15,481 bases of DNA from Ignavibacteria bacterium UBA5771 (GTDB lineage Bacteria > Bacteroidota > Ignavibacteria > Kapaibacteriales > UBA2268), in contig DIEP01000027.1 of assembly GCA_002418685.1 (NCBI GenBank), forward strand, positions 1 through 15,481, in the 5' to 3' direction. The translations under genes were made by a program, and so were the position numbers. Positions 1 through 8,801 of this stretch are shown here, one piece after another (the first letter of the stretch is position 1; every line of letters begins with the position of its first letter). Below the pieces are notes generated by a model. That model was not told where the DNA came from. It saw only the letters and a program-made list of their open reading frames with translations, and ran no database searches.

Positions 1-85
1 ATATTGCAACGCGTGCCCTTGCAATTCGTGATGTTCCCGTAGCTCAGACGTCCTCGTCCCTGCAAAATGCAAATATTATCTGAAA
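1..85. other. GC-richer left edge; possible end of a gene or of a dispersed repeat
   Basis: The first ~65 bases are visibly richer in G and C than the AT-rich DNA that follows. On the plus strand one frame stays open from base 3 to a TGA at 81-83. Two other frames on the minus strand are also open over the GC-rich stretch, so the open frame alone is weak evidence of coding. The palindromic hexamer TTGCAA occurs twice, at 4-9 and 19-24. It could be the tail of a plus-strand gene converging on the neighbouring minus-strand gene, or the edge of an intergenic repeat. The window cuts it off, so I cannot decide. Confidence 0.25.
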
Positions 86-93
86 AATTCAAA

Positions 94-123
94 TAAAAAA
101 GGCTACCTCTTCCGAGATAGCCT
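94..123 (-). terminator. Rho-independent terminator of the T9SS protein gene
   Basis: Arms at 100-109 and 114-123 pair over ten positions with one mismatch around a 4-base loop (TTCC). Read on the minus strand, the stem is followed immediately by a run of T residues (complement of 94-100). It lies about 45 bases past the stop codon of the minus-strand gene ending at 168. On the plus strand it is followed by AATTTTAAAAAA, so it may also act weakly in that direction. Confidence 0.8.
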
Positions 124-167
124 AATTTTAAAAAAGGAAATAAAAAATGAAAAACTAATTCTGAGGA

Positions 168-3100
168 TTACTTCATAAATACAATTTTCTTTGTAAATAC
201 TTTGTTTTCAGTCCTAATATTAACAAAATAGACTCCATCATTAAGATTTAATTTTGTGAAATCAATTTCAAAATGATTTAATCCTGCTCCATAAGTAGAT
301 GCTTCACGTGAATATACAATTTGACCAAGGACGTTAGTCATATCTAATGAAACTGTAAATGATTTAGCTAAGTTAATCTGAATATCAGACACTCCTGAAG
401 TAGGATTGGGTCGAGGTGATAGAATTTCAAATTCACAATCGCAAAAATCATTGACCCCTGTAATACCAGGTGTGACAATACCAACAAGAATTGGGCTGGA
501 TATTACTTCACCGCAATCATTTTTAATCTTGCAAACATAAGTTCCGCCATCTTCTGCGGCAACAATATCGATTACGAGCTTGTCGCTTATTTGGTTGGAG
601 AGAACTGCCCCATCTTTTGACCATTCATAAGTTAAATTATCAGTAGTGCTTTCGACATTTACAAAGAGTTCAAGCTTTTGTCCAAGATTGACCGAAACGC
701 TTGCCGGTGATTGGCTAATAATTACAGGTTGTGTAGTGACCCAAACTGCAGCAGTTGTCGAAAATATTTTATATCCTTTATCAACAACTTCAACGACGAG
801 ATAATAATTGCCAATATCGCCTGCATTAGTATTGAAAATAGTTAATTCGGGAGTTTGGGAGCCTGAGATATGAATATTATCAGATAGTCTATAGTTGCCC
901 TTCATCCAATAATATTTAAGAGTCAGATTATTAGTATTCTTTACGACTGTTGTCAAAGTAATATCAGTACCTTCGCAAACGCTTTTATCTTGTGGTTGGG
1001 TACTGAATGAAATTTCGCTTTGGCTCAATTGCACAGTGTCTGAATACGCAACTCCACAAAGTGCAGAAACACGGCAAACATATTGTTTGTTTAAATCGCT
1101 GGAAGAAACAGTTTTGAAATATAATTTGCGAGAAGAAGCTCCTTGAATTCTATTGCTATTAACTACGGGAGCACCATTGACAAACCATTGATAAGTAAAT
1201 GTATATGATGGTGGAATTCCATTTGCAGCTGGATCAACTTCAAAATATGCGCTTCCGCCTATATTGATATACATCGTTTCAGGTTGTTTAGCAATGGTAG
1301 TAGGTCTTGCCACATAAACGACTATATCTTCTGTTGTAACAGATTGGCAACGCTCTTCTCCATATCCATTAGAAGGATTGGAAATCACACAAGTATAAAT
1401 AGCTGAATTATCATATTTTATACTTGGGAAATAATAATAAGATAATGTTGCACCCGGAATAAGCACTCCGTCTCTATACCATTGGTATTGCAATTGAGTA
1501 CCTGTTGCAACCACGCCTATTGAAACTTCAGAATCAATACAATAAACATCGGATTGAGTTTGCTGTATAATTTCAGGAACGTCAAAAATAACAACACCAT
1601 CAATTTGTTGCATCATATATGGATGCTCAGTTGAATATATCCTGAATGACAATGGTACACCTGAATATGTTTCTCTTTGCACTGTCCAGAGATAATGTCC
1701 TTCGCTTGGATCAATTTCACTAGCAACGGGCAACCAAGTGCTTCCGCCATCAGAAGACACATCAATGCTCAATAAAGCAGTCCCATGATAATCGAAAGTT
1801 ATATCAATTTGTCCAAAATTGCATAATTCTGAATAATTGTTCAGATTTGTAAATGCAACATAAGGAGTTTCAAAATAGATAGCATTTGAACTACCGCCAT
1901 TTGGGTTTCGAGTATCAACTGCTCCCCAAATTCCATCTTCATCACTCCATGTATATAATAAGTTTCCATTAGGTGAGTATTCTTCAATTTTTGCTAAACC
2001 GTCAGGTAAATTGTTTGGCAAGAAAGTACCCCAAGCTGAATTAATGCCATCAATATTTTCATAATAAGCAGGTATTTGGGATGGAAACCCAAGAGTGGCG
2101 CCGTCGTCTTGGACGATTGCTGTTGAAATTAGATTTCCGACAAAATCATAATAAACAAGAAAATTCTTTGGTGCTAATCGAGAAGTTACGTCATATATTC
2201 CTGTTGCTTCATCTGTTTCAGTTCCAAATTGAATGCAAGATGAAACTTTTGTTGAAACATTTCTTGAAATTAAATCGCCATAAGCATTAGCAAGATAAAC
2301 ACACCAATTAACTGAATTTCCTACTGCAAATCTCGAATCTGGAGTTGGCACGAGGTTTATCCAAATTGATTTTGTAGTTTCGCCTGGTCCTGTTTTAAAT
2401 ACGGAACGGTTTAATGGATCCCTTAGATTTGGAGAACTTGATGTATAATTATACGAGTCAGTTGAATAGTCATAGTATATATTATTACCCGCTCCTGTTA
2501 TTGCAGGATCTGAAATTTCAGATGGAAGTATACCACTTGTAGTAAATGTATATTCAGTGTTTTCATTAAGTCCCGTGAATTTGATAAGTGCATAAGAAGG
2601 GATTGTCTCATTTGTTGATGACAAAGGAGTACTTATATAATCTGGGACAATAACTTCTCCAAAAATGGGTATTGCTTTAATGTCTATTTGCACTTGCATT
2701 GGATCTGGAAGACCTGGTGCAGTTGCACTCACAAAATATTGACCCGCCATTGTAAAATTAATGTCATCAAATATAGCAATCCCATTAACTGCATTTTTAG
2801 TTAAAGTTCCACCAATAGGCGCAGGTCCTGAAATCATTTTGAAAGTAATAGGAATATTGCTATATCTTGAATTAACCGTCCCGTCTGCATTAAGGATCTT
2901 GACGGAAAATGGATGATGAATCAAGCCAACATTCCCTTTGCCATATAATTCATTAAATACTGCACTAGTGGGGGCTGGATAGTATCGCAAATTTACCGCC
3001 AAGGGTGCAAGTGCATCGCCATAAGTAGCAGTAAAAGTGATTTGTGCATCGCCCAACTGATTATATATTAAATCGTCAAAGGTTATATAATTTGTTCCTG

Positions 3101-4016
3101 CTAACATTGTTTTAACTGTTGTGCCGGTTAATTGACCATTTCCAGAAGTAAGGGTTGCTTTTATTGTTGTATTTGAATTAACAAATTTTGGAACTCCATT
3201 GGCATCAGTACTTCGCAAGGTTATATAAGCAGGTATGTTCTGCAATTGTTCAGCAGGAATAATACTTGTAGCTGTAAGTTGTGTTGGCGTTCCTATAAGT
3301 GATTCACTCATTACACTAATTTCATCAACTCGCAAGCGTGGTCGATAACCACTCCCTGACACTTTTTGAAAATAAACCCAGCGTAATTGCACAACAGGTT
3401 GATTATCAACTTCACTTGGCAAAGTAATAGGGTTAAATACTTTAACATCCGGTGGTGTTAATGCACCTGTCATTGTATAATCCGAGAAATTGTATTCTTC
3501 GATATTACCAAGTCCATCATAAACATCGTTCCAATTACCTGTCTCACCAATTCTATATTGCAAACGAATAGCATAAACTCGACTTGTTGAGCCCTCTATA
3601 TCCATAAATGCTCCCGTCCAGCCGACTTCGATTTGAGTTCGGTTTGTTGCATCTAAAGCAAGAACAACTTCACCAACAAAGCCCTGCCCACTATTTGTGG
3701 TGCTAGTATTGACCATTGCAATACCATTCGTACCAGCTCCTTCAAACCTTGCTGAAGACGTGAGATTATATTCAGCTGTCCAATCAGCATCAAAGTTTGC
3801 ATCGATTGGGGCATCAAGCATTGTTGTTGTATGAAAAATCATATTTGCTGGATACGTTAGAGCGGGATTTGTGTTATCCCATTGCGTAAAAGAATAATTC
3901 CCATTTGACAAGATGTAGGGTGTTGGATTTGTCTGACCTATCTGCGAATAAATATTTCCCACAAAGAGAAATAGGCAGGCAAATATCAGTCCTGTGCTTG
4001 TGAATAATTTTTTCAT
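168..4016 (-). CDS. Large secreted Ig-like domain protein with type IX secretion sorting domain
   Basis: This is a 1282-residue exported protein, probably anchored at or released from the cell surface; its substrate or partner is unknown. Residues 1-25 form a signal peptide (MKKLF..., hydrophobic core, cut near YSQ). Residues ~60-240 are a beta-rich module of the kind seen at the start of such proteins. Residues ~250-450 resemble bacterial Ig-like/invasin repeats. Four Ig-like domains follow at about 823-902, 907-1000, 1003-1095 and 1098-1176, each with the Q/EW...Y.C-type core (YQWYRDG, YQWFVNG, YYWMKG, YEWSKDG). Residues ~1197-1282 are a Por/T9SS type A sorting domain (PRPNPTSG at its start, GVYFVNI and KKIVFMK at its end). 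T9SS domains of this kind are known to direct export across the outer membrane and are then removed. The start is an ATG followed by the signal peptide; the Shine-Dalgarno site is weak. A terminator follows the gene. It may be an adhesin or matrix protein, but no catalytic motif is visible. Confidence 0.88.
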   Translation of the reverse strand: MKKLFTSTGLIFACLFLFVGNIYSQIGQTNPTPYILSNGNYSFTQWDNTNPALTYPANMIFHTTTMLDAPIDANFDADWTAEYNLTSSARFEGAGTNGIAMVNTSTTNSGQGFVGEVVLALDATNRTQIEVGWTGAFMDIEGSTSRVYAIRLQYRIGETGNWNDVYDGLGNIEEYNFSDYTMTGALTPPDVKVFNPITLPSEVDNQPVVQLRWVYFQKVSGSGYRPRLRVDEISVMSESLIGTPTQLTATSIIPAEQLQNIPAYITLRSTDANGVPKFVNSNTTIKATLTSGNGQLTGTTVKTMLAGTNYITFDDLIYNQLGDAQITFTATYGDALAPLAVNLRYYPAPTSAVFNELYGKGNVGLIHHPFSVKILNADGTVNSRYSNIPITFKMISGPAPIGGTLTKNAVNGIAIFDDINFTMAGQYFVSATAPGLPDPMQVQIDIKAIPIFGEVIVPDYISTPLSSTNETIPSYALIKFTGLNENTEYTFTTSGILPSEISDPAITGAGNNIYYDYSTDSYNYTSSSPNLRDPLNRSVFKTGPGETTKSIWINLVPTPDSRFAVGNSVNWCVYLANAYGDLISRNVSTKVSSCIQFGTETDEATGIYDVTSRLAPKNFLVYYDFVGNLISTAIVQDDGATLGFPSQIPAYYENIDGINSAWGTFLPNNLPDGLAKIEEYSPNGNLLYTWSDEDGIWGAVDTRNPNGGSSNAIYFETPYVAFTNLNNYSELCNFGQIDITFDYHGTALLSIDVSSDGGSTWLPVASEIDPSEGHYLWTVQRETYSGVPLSFRIYSTEHPYMMQQIDGVVIFDVPEIIQQTQSDVYCIDSEVSIGVVATGTQLQYQWYRDGVLIPGATLSYYYFPSIKYDNSAIYTCVISNPSNGYGEERCQSVTTEDIVVYVARPTTIAKQPETMYINIGGSAYFEVDPAANGIPPSYTFTYQWFVNGAPVVNSNRIQGASSRKLYFKTVSSSDLNKQYVCRVSALCGVAYSDTVQLSQSEISFSTQPQDKSVCEGTDITLTTVVKNTNNLTLKYYWMKGNYRLSDNIHISGSQTPELTIFNTNAGDIGNYYLVVEVVDKGYKIFSTTAAVWVTTQPVIISQSPASVSVNLGQKLELFVNVESTTDNLTYEWSKDGAVLSNQISDKLVIDIVAAEDGGTYVCKIKNDCGEVISSPILVGIVTPGITGVNDFCDCEFEILSPRPNPTSGVSDIQINLAKSFTVSLDMTNVLGQIVYSREASTYGAGLNHFEIDFTKLNLNDGVYFVNIRTENKVFTKKIVFMK

Positions 4017-4080
4017 AATATACCTATTTATTTATTTTTAAATTTCATTTTTCTAAACTTTAAAATTACTAAAAAACATT

Positions 4081-4120
4081 GAAAATATGAATAAATATCT
4101 CTGAAAAAATTCATATTTTC
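4081..4120 (-). terminator. AT-rich inverted repeat, possible terminator after the M50 gene
   Basis: A perfect 11-base inverted repeat (GAAAATATGAA at 4081-4091, TTCATATTTTC at 4110-4120) with an 18-base loop lies between the M50-like gene and the T9SS protein gene. On the minus strand the stem is followed by AATGTTTTTTAG. The stem is AT-rich and therefore weak, so it could attenuate rather than end transcription, or act as an operator for the downstream gene. Confidence 0.45.
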
Positions 4121-4160
4121 TTCTTTTAATAATATTTATTTTAAATTTTATTCAATACTG

Positions 4161-4919
4161 TCAATTTTTTTCCACTTTTTTTGAAAAGTATACATATCTT
4201 AAAGAAAATATCAAAATTAGTGCCGAAATAACTAAGATCAAAATTCCCCAAATCCAATAAGGCAAAATTAGATAATTTTCAATTACCTGTGTATCAGAAT
4301 AGTAAATATTTGTTCCGATCCCCCCACTTTTCGAAAAAAGATAATTTATTGATAAATAAATACTCATAATCGCTTGCATACCAAGAAACTGCAAGGAAAT
4401 AATTTTAAATTGATCACTGCCAAATTTCGATAATAAAAATAATAGAATGGCGATGATCCCAATAATTATTATTCCAAATGCTGTTCGTATCCAAATAATA
4501 TCAGATATAATCAGAAAAGTTGCAAAGAGAGTTAAGAAAATATTTGCCGAATTCTTATTTTTTGAAGCTAAAATTAAGCAACCACCGAACAATGCAGGAC
4601 CCATTGGACCTGCCATTGCAACTAATGCATTTCCAAAGTTTCCCAGAAATAAATCTCCGCTATAATATGCAATACCTGAACCGTTGGGATAAAGATCCAA
4701 TTTATGAAAATTTCCGCCCAAAATTAACGCTGCTAATCCATGCGATATTTCGTGAAACCATGTGCCGAGAATAGCAAAAGGATATAGAATATATCTACCA
4801 ATTTGGAACTGCCAAAGTGCAGCGGTGATTATAGCAATAACAAGAAAAATCCAGAAATTTCCCTCAGATTGCTTTGGATTTGTAATTTTTTCATTATTCA
4901 CTGTAGAAATTTCATTCAT
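4161..4919 (-). CDS. M50B-like membrane-embedded zinc metalloprotease
   Basis: This is a 252-residue integral membrane protein. A zinc-binding HEISH motif at residues 56-60 lies within a hydrophobic segment (GTWFHEISHGLAALILGG), followed by LDLYPNGSGIAYY and a Gly-rich segment (AMAGPMGPALFGG, 101-113). This arrangement is typical of the M50B-like family (site-2-protease relatives). Asp140 in a later hydrophobic segment (IISDIIW) is a candidate third zinc ligand, which is my inference. Several more hydrophobic helices follow, and the tail is basic (KKVEKN). Proteases of the wider M50 family cut membrane proteins, often in signalling or quality control, but many M50B-like proteins have no known substrate. 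The ATG lies one base after the stop codon of the TonB-dependent receptor, so the two are almost certainly co-transcribed and probably translationally coupled. Confidence 0.78.
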   Translation of the reverse strand: MNEISTVNNEKITNPKQSEGNFWIFLVIAIITAALWQFQIGRYILYPFAILGTWFHEISHGLAALILGGNFHKLDLYPNGSGIAYYSGDLFLGNFGNALVAMAGPMGPALFGGCLILASKNKNSANIFLTLFATFLIISDIIWIRTAFGIIIIGIIAILLFLLSKFGSDQFKIISLQFLGMQAIMSIYLSINYLFSKSGGIGTNIYYSDTQVIENYLILPYWIWGILILVISALILIFSLRYVYFSKKVEKN

Positions 4920-4920
4920 T

Positions 4921-7119
4921 TTATATTCCCAAACTTAACGAAATTCCGATAAGTCTTGTAGCACCCAAATTCCCGATCATATATGTATAATAATAATTCA
5001 ATAAGTTATAGCAATTAAGTGAAACTGTTAAATTTCGCCCCATCACATTTTGCATATTATAAGTTAAGAAAAGATCAACAATATGAATTGGAACTCGTGC
5101 ATCGGCATCTTTCACTTGGAATGCAGCTTTTTCATCAATTTCCACTACTTTGCTGGAATAATGATAATTCAAACGGATTTCATAATTGTTTGATTTAAAA
5201 TAAATTGATGAAATAGATAGCAATTTCGCTCGGAATTTCAATACTGCATTCAATGTTAAATCTCTTGGATCCATATATGTTAATGAAGTTTGCAAGCCCA
5301 ATGAAGGCAACAATTGCGCCCTTAACATTACATCGATTCCCTGAATTCTCGCGCGAGTCAAATTCTGGAACTCAATTGTAGAGAATGCTTGGTCAGTGAA
5401 AGCGGGTTCAATAAGATTATAAAATTCATTATCGAATAATGACAAATCGATTTCAAAAGGTAAAATAGTGTAATTTGTATAATTCGTTCCAATCTCAAAA
5501 GACCAGCTATCTTCGGGTTTCAATTTTAAATTTTCCTTTACGCGAAAACCTTGATATGACAAAGTAGCAAAACGTTCAGCAATAGCAGGCGCTCGAAATC
5601 CTTTACCAATGGATGAACGCAGTCGCCAATTATCCAATAATTTATAATTGAAACCAAATTTTGGAGAAATCTCAAAGTTATCGTCGAAATTTCTACCTGT
5701 TTCATAATCTAACCGAAATCCTGCTGTTATTATTAAATTCTTTAAATACGCGAATTCTGCTTGCGAATATCCTGAATATATTTGTTGTAGTTGATTCCCA
5801 TACATTGATGCATCAATTGTATTGCTTGTGAAAGCAACCCCCGAAGTGAGCAAAAGCCAATCAGAGAGATGATTAGTCAACTGCAATTCATTGAAAAGCG
5901 ACAAGGCATCGCTCTGACGATAATCGGGGTTAGAGGATGAATAATTATTTTCAAAATGAGTAAAAAAGGCACTTGTTTTAAAATTCAAGAATATATTTTC
6001 AGAAAATATGTGGTTATAATTCGCAGCAATCAATGATTTTGAGCTGATAAAGCGCGAATCCAAGTTTGTGCTTGTTGGCGGACGTGTGGCACTATCCAAA
6101 CTGTTCCAGTATACCCAATCTGCATTATCAGAAAGCGAAAATAAACCGTAAATTTTCAGCTTGCTTGCATTGGTAAAATCATAACTTAGTTCAGTAAATC
6201 CTGAATACGCATAGGAATCGTCGTATAATCGATAACTTTCATCACGAAGATAATTACCAGATACTATCATTCCTAATGAACCAAATTTTTTTCCATAAGC
6301 AGCTTGGATACCATATTTATTTGTTGGAGAAGATGAAAATTCCCAAGATTTATATGTTGGCTTAGTGTATAAACCAAAAAATGAATCAAAATTAAATTCG
6401 CCTTGCTCGGAAGGTTCTGCTGAGATGAGATTGATAACACCACCAATTGCGCTTGTCCCGTAAAGTGCAGAGCCAGCACCTTTGACCACTTCAATTCTAT
6501 CAATATCGGAAAATGGAATAATATTGAACTTCAAATCTCCATTATCTCCCGACATTAGCGGAATACCATCAAGCATCATCAAGGTTCTTGAGCCAATACC
6601 GAAGTCAAATCCATCGGAACCGCGGATGCTTACATTTTCTTTATAAACTTCAACTCCTGGAACGGTTTTGAGAATTTCTTCAAAATTGAATTGGTTCGTT
6701 GTGTTAAATGACTTCTGTTCAATAACAAAGGCAGAATTAGATATTTCCTGAATGCTCTGGAATTGCTTGTTTGCTGTGATGATAATTTCGTTAGTCTTGA
6801 ACACTTTTGGAGCAAGATTGAAAGATAGAGTGGTGTCAGAAATCAATTCAATTGGTTGCTTTTGAGTTTCGTATCCAACTGCAGAAGCGATTATGACATA
6901 ATTTCCTCTTGGAATGGATTTCAGCGTATATTCGCCTAACTTATTAGTATATGTCCCATAAGAAGTGCGCTCCAGTTGGACGGTTGCACCGATAATTGCT
7001 TCATTAGTAGATTGATCGAAAACTGTTCCTGTTAATGAAAAATTATCAGCTGCAGAACTTTTGTAAGCTAATAATAAGAATAAGAAAAGCGAAATTGTAT
7101 ATTTAATTTTATTATTCAT
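4921..7119 (-). CDS. TonB-dependent outer-membrane receptor
   Basis: This is a 732-residue outer-membrane beta-barrel receptor expected to import a scarce ligand (metal chelate, vitamin or similar) using TonB energy; the ligand cannot be read from the sequence. Residues 1-24 are a signal peptide ending SSAAD. Residues ~29-105 are a carboxypeptidase-regulatory-like domain (GTVFDQSTNEAIIGATVQLE, GEYTLKSIPRGNY), common at the N terminus of Bacteroidota receptors. A short linker (EIIITANK, 111-118) is where a TonB-box would lie. The plug domain spans ~126-233 (SIRGSDGFDFGIGSRTLMML, DRIEVVKGAGSALYGTSAIG). The rest is an aromatic-rich alternating barrel, with YRLYDDSYAYSGFTELSYDF as one example. 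The length is ordinary for a vitamin or siderophore-type receptor. It is shorter than SusC proteins, and no SusD partner is present. The upstream lipoprotein ends 6 bases before the ATG and the M50-like gene starts 1 base after the stop, so it is the middle gene of an operon. Confidence 0.92.
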   Translation of the reverse strand: MNNKIKYTISLFLFLLLAYKSSAADNFSLTGTVFDQSTNEAIIGATVQLERTSYGTYTNKLGEYTLKSIPRGNYVIIASAVGYETQKQPIELISDTTLSFNLAPKVFKTNEIIITANKQFQSIQEISNSAFVIEQKSFNTTNQFNFEEILKTVPGVEVYKENVSIRGSDGFDFGIGSRTLMMLDGIPLMSGDNGDLKFNIIPFSDIDRIEVVKGAGSALYGTSAIGGVINLISAEPSEQGEFNFDSFFGLYTKPTYKSWEFSSSPTNKYGIQAAYGKKFGSLGMIVSGNYLRDESYRLYDDSYAYSGFTELSYDFTNASKLKIYGLFSLSDNADWVYWNSLDSATRPPTSTNLDSRFISSKSLIAANYNHIFSENIFLNFKTSAFFTHFENNYSSSNPDYRQSDALSLFNELQLTNHLSDWLLLTSGVAFTSNTIDASMYGNQLQQIYSGYSQAEFAYLKNLIITAGFRLDYETGRNFDDNFEISPKFGFNYKLLDNWRLRSSIGKGFRAPAIAERFATLSYQGFRVKENLKLKPEDSWSFEIGTNYTNYTILPFEIDLSLFDNEFYNLIEPAFTDQAFSTIEFQNLTRARIQGIDVMLRAQLLPSLGLQTSLTYMDPRDLTLNAVLKFRAKLLSISSIYFKSNNYEIRLNYHYSSKVVEIDEKAAFQVKDADARVPIHIVDLFLTYNMQNVMGRNLTVSLNCYNLLNYYYTYMIGNLGATRLIGISLSLGI

Positions 7120-7125
7120 ATTAAA

Positions 7126-7608
7126 TCAAAAAGGTTGTGGAGGAAGATTGTTAAAATCAACAGAGATAGTGATATTCTTTGTTTCAGATTTGTTAATAGA
7201 TAAGATTGAGGCTGTGTCTGAATTACCCGCTTTATAGACGCCAATCACTCGCCAATCCATTAATCCGCCATACTGCTGAGCAACTGCAATATATTGCAAC
7301 AAAACAGGAGCATCGGGTATTTCAATTGCGAAATGCGAAGAATCGACAAAAAAAGGCAAAGTCTCTTGGGTGTAATATGCCGAACCGCTTAGGATTTCTT
7401 CAATAATATTTTGAGGAGGGAAATGTTTGAAAGCTACTACCCTCAAATCTTTTAATGAATCTTGCGGAGGCCATGAATTTATGCCACTCTGATATATTAT
7501 AGTGCCTTGTAAAATTGCTTTCTGCTCTAATTGTGGGCTTAGCCCATCATTGCAACTTGACAATAATGCAAAGATTATTATAAAAAAGATGTATTGTGTA
7601 ATTCTCAT
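7126..7608 (-). CDS. Small predicted lipoprotein, function unknown
   Basis: This 160-residue protein has a hydrophobic N terminus (MRITQYIFFIIIFALLSSC) with a lipobox ending in Cys19, so it is probably lipid-anchored and periplasmic or surface-facing. The remainder (for example ILQGTIIYQSG, LRVVAFKHFPP, FAIEIPDAPVLLQYIAVAQQ, ITISVDFNNLPPQPF) reads as a small beta-sandwich, like domains used for accessory binding proteins, but I do not recognise a family. The frame stays open upstream to 7719. I chose the ATG at 7608 because it starts exactly at the signal sequence and because a promoter element lies only ~25 bases upstream, inside the longer frame. It is the first gene of the operon with the TonB-dependent receptor, 6 bases apart, which suggests an accessory role for that receptor. 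Confidence 0.72.
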   Translation of the reverse strand: MRITQYIFFIIIFALLSSCNDGLSPQLEQKAILQGTIIYQSGINSWPPQDSLKDLRVVAFKHFPPQNIIEEILSGSAYYTQETLPFFVDSSHFAIEIPDAPVLLQYIAVAQQYGGLMDWRVIGVYKAGNSDTASILSINKSETKNITISVDFNNLPPQPF

Positions 7609-7632
7609 TGAATATCTTTTTAAAATTATTTG

Positions 7633-7640
7633 CAAAGTTA
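7633..7640 (-). promoter_or_regulatory. Bacteroidota-type -7 promoter element for the lipoprotein operon
   Basis: On the minus strand this reads TAACTTTG, an exact match to the TAnnTTTG -7 consensus of Bacteroidota housekeeping promoters. It would give a leader of roughly 20 bases before the ATG at 7608. A TTTG that could act as the -33 element lies about 26 bases further upstream, longer than the usual spacing, so the assignment rests mainly on the -7 box. Confidence 0.5.
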
Positions 7641-7723
7641 AATAATTTATAAGAAATAAAATTTTGCAAAAGTATTGATTACGCATTTTATGATAAATAT
7701 TAATGAAATAAAGTTTCAATTTT

Positions 7724-7756
7724 TTTGGTTTATTTCATAAATTTTATTTAAATTAG
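7724..7756 (+). promoter_or_regulatory. Possible promoter for the WD40-OmpA unit
   Basis: A TTTG at 7724-7727 is followed, after 21 bases, by TAAATTAG at 7749-7756, one mismatch from TAnnTTTG. It lies 35 bases before the chosen ATG and is divergent from the lipoprotein operon promoter. The surrounding DNA is AT-rich, so chance matches are easy. Confidence 0.35.
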
Positions 7757-7778
7757 TTTTTTTAGTTAGTTGTTTTTT

Positions 7779-7782
7779 GGAG
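7779..7782 (+). promoter_or_regulatory. Ribosome binding site that fixes the WD40 protein start
   Basis: GGAG lies 8 bases before the ATG at 7791. The in-frame TTG at 7770 lies upstream of this site and has no Shine-Dalgarno of its own, so 7791 is the better start. Confidence 0.75.
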
Positions 7783-7790
7783 AAAATGAA

Positions 7791-8789
7791 ATGATTAAAA
7801 TGAGACGACTTATTGCTCTATTAATTCTTATTGTGTCGATTGCTCCTTCAATGTCTGAGGCTCAAACATTGAATTACAAGATGACAACAATAGGCAAGCA
7901 TAATGATGAAGCTTTAGCGGTTTTCATCAACAAAGATAATACAATGATGGCAACAGGTGGATTGGACGAAACAATCAAATTGTGGAGTTTACCTGATGGT
8001 AAAGAATTGAAAACACTTGTTGGACATCTTGGAGCAGTCTATAATGTTTCTTTTTCGGGTAATGATAACTTGCTCGTTAGTGGTTCCGAAGACGAAACTG
8101 TGCGTATATGGGATGTTCAAACAGGGGTTGAATTAAAGGTTCTCCGCGGTCATACTGGTCCCGTTATCGGAGTTTATTTCGACCAAGATAACGATCCTTC
8201 ACTTGTAGCAAGTACAAGTTTTGACAAGACTGTCAAACTTTGGGATGTTGCAACGGGAACAGAAGTTAAAACCTTAAGGGCACACACCGAACCGACCAAC
8301 AATGTTGCATATAGTTATGATGGCAGAACTATTGCAAGCGCAAGTGATGACAGCACTGTCCGAATCTGGTCAACTGATTTAACAAAAGAAGCACCGCTAA
8401 TGGTTTTGCGAGGACACCGCGCACCTGTATTATCAGTGTTATATAGCTTTGATAGTGAATTATTAGCATCTTCCGATATAAACGGGGAAGTTATAATTTG
8501 GGATGCAAATAATGGCGGAATCCTTCGAAAATTCAAAGCACACAATGATTTGGTTCAAGATGTTTCATTTGCTGCTGATAATAAAACACTTGTGACAGGC
8601 AGTCTTGACAAACACGTAAAATTATGGGATATCACAGGTCCAAATCTATTAATGGATATGGACACAGGCGTTGGTATATGGAGCGTGGATATTGTTTCCG
8701 ATGCCAGCATTATTGCAATTGCTTGCGATGATGGAACAATCAGATTACTTAATAAAACCGTTGCACCTATTAAAAAAGGCAAAAAATAA
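7791..8789 (+). CDS. Secreted WD40-repeat beta-propeller protein
   Basis: This 332-residue protein has a signal peptide (about residues 1-24, ending SMSEA) followed by seven WD40 repeats, enough for one closed propeller. Repeat ends are visible as IKLWSL, VRIWDV, VKLWDV, VRIWST, VIIWDA, VKLWDI and the degenerate IRLLNK. GH or AH dipeptides (VGH, RGH, RAH, KAH) precede the next blade, and structural Asp tetrads (LDETIKLW, EDETVRIW, FDKTVKLW, DDSTVRIW) are intact. WD40 propellers are scaffolds for protein-protein contacts, and no enzyme motif is present. Export implies a periplasmic or outer-membrane role. The OmpA-family gene follows after 12 bases, so a cell-envelope complex is a reasonable inference. 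The tail is basic (KKGKK). Confidence 0.87.
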   Translation: MIKMRRLIALLILIVSIAPSMSEAQTLNYKMTTIGKHNDEALAVFINKDNTMMATGGLDETIKLWSLPDGKELKTLVGHLGAVYNVSFSGNDNLLVSGSEDETVRIWDVQTGVELKVLRGHTGPVIGVYFDQDNDPSLVASTSFDKTVKLWDVATGTEVKTLRAHTEPTNNVAYSYDGRTIASASDDSTVRIWSTDLTKEAPLMVLRGHRAPVLSVLYSFDSELLASSDINGEVIIWDANNGGILRKFKAHNDLVQDVSFAADNKTLVTGSLDKHVKLWDITGPNLLMDMDTGVGIWSVDIVSDASIIAIACDDGTIRLLNKTVAPIKKGKK

Positions 8790-8801
8790 GGAGTTTATAA
8801 T

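Noticed and set aside
30..60. tRNA-like start (CCCGTAGCTCAG resembles a tRNA D-arm)
   Set aside because: No anticodon arm, T-loop (GTTCRANNC) or closing acceptor stem follows; the downstream DNA is AT-rich linker and a terminator.
4921..7608. Cobalamin riboswitch upstream of the TonB-dependent receptor operon
   Set aside because: The upstream stretch is short and AT-rich and leaves only a ~20-base leader; no B12-box-like sequence was seen.
7126..7719. Longer lipoprotein form starting at 7719
   Set aside because: The extra 37 residues would bury the signal sequence and lipobox inside the protein, and an exact TAnnTTTG promoter box lies within that stretch.
7770..8789. TTG start at 7770 for the WD40 protein
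   Set aside because: It lies before the only good Shine-Dalgarno (GGAG at 7779), whereas the ATG at 7791 is 8 bases after it and starts a clean signal peptide.
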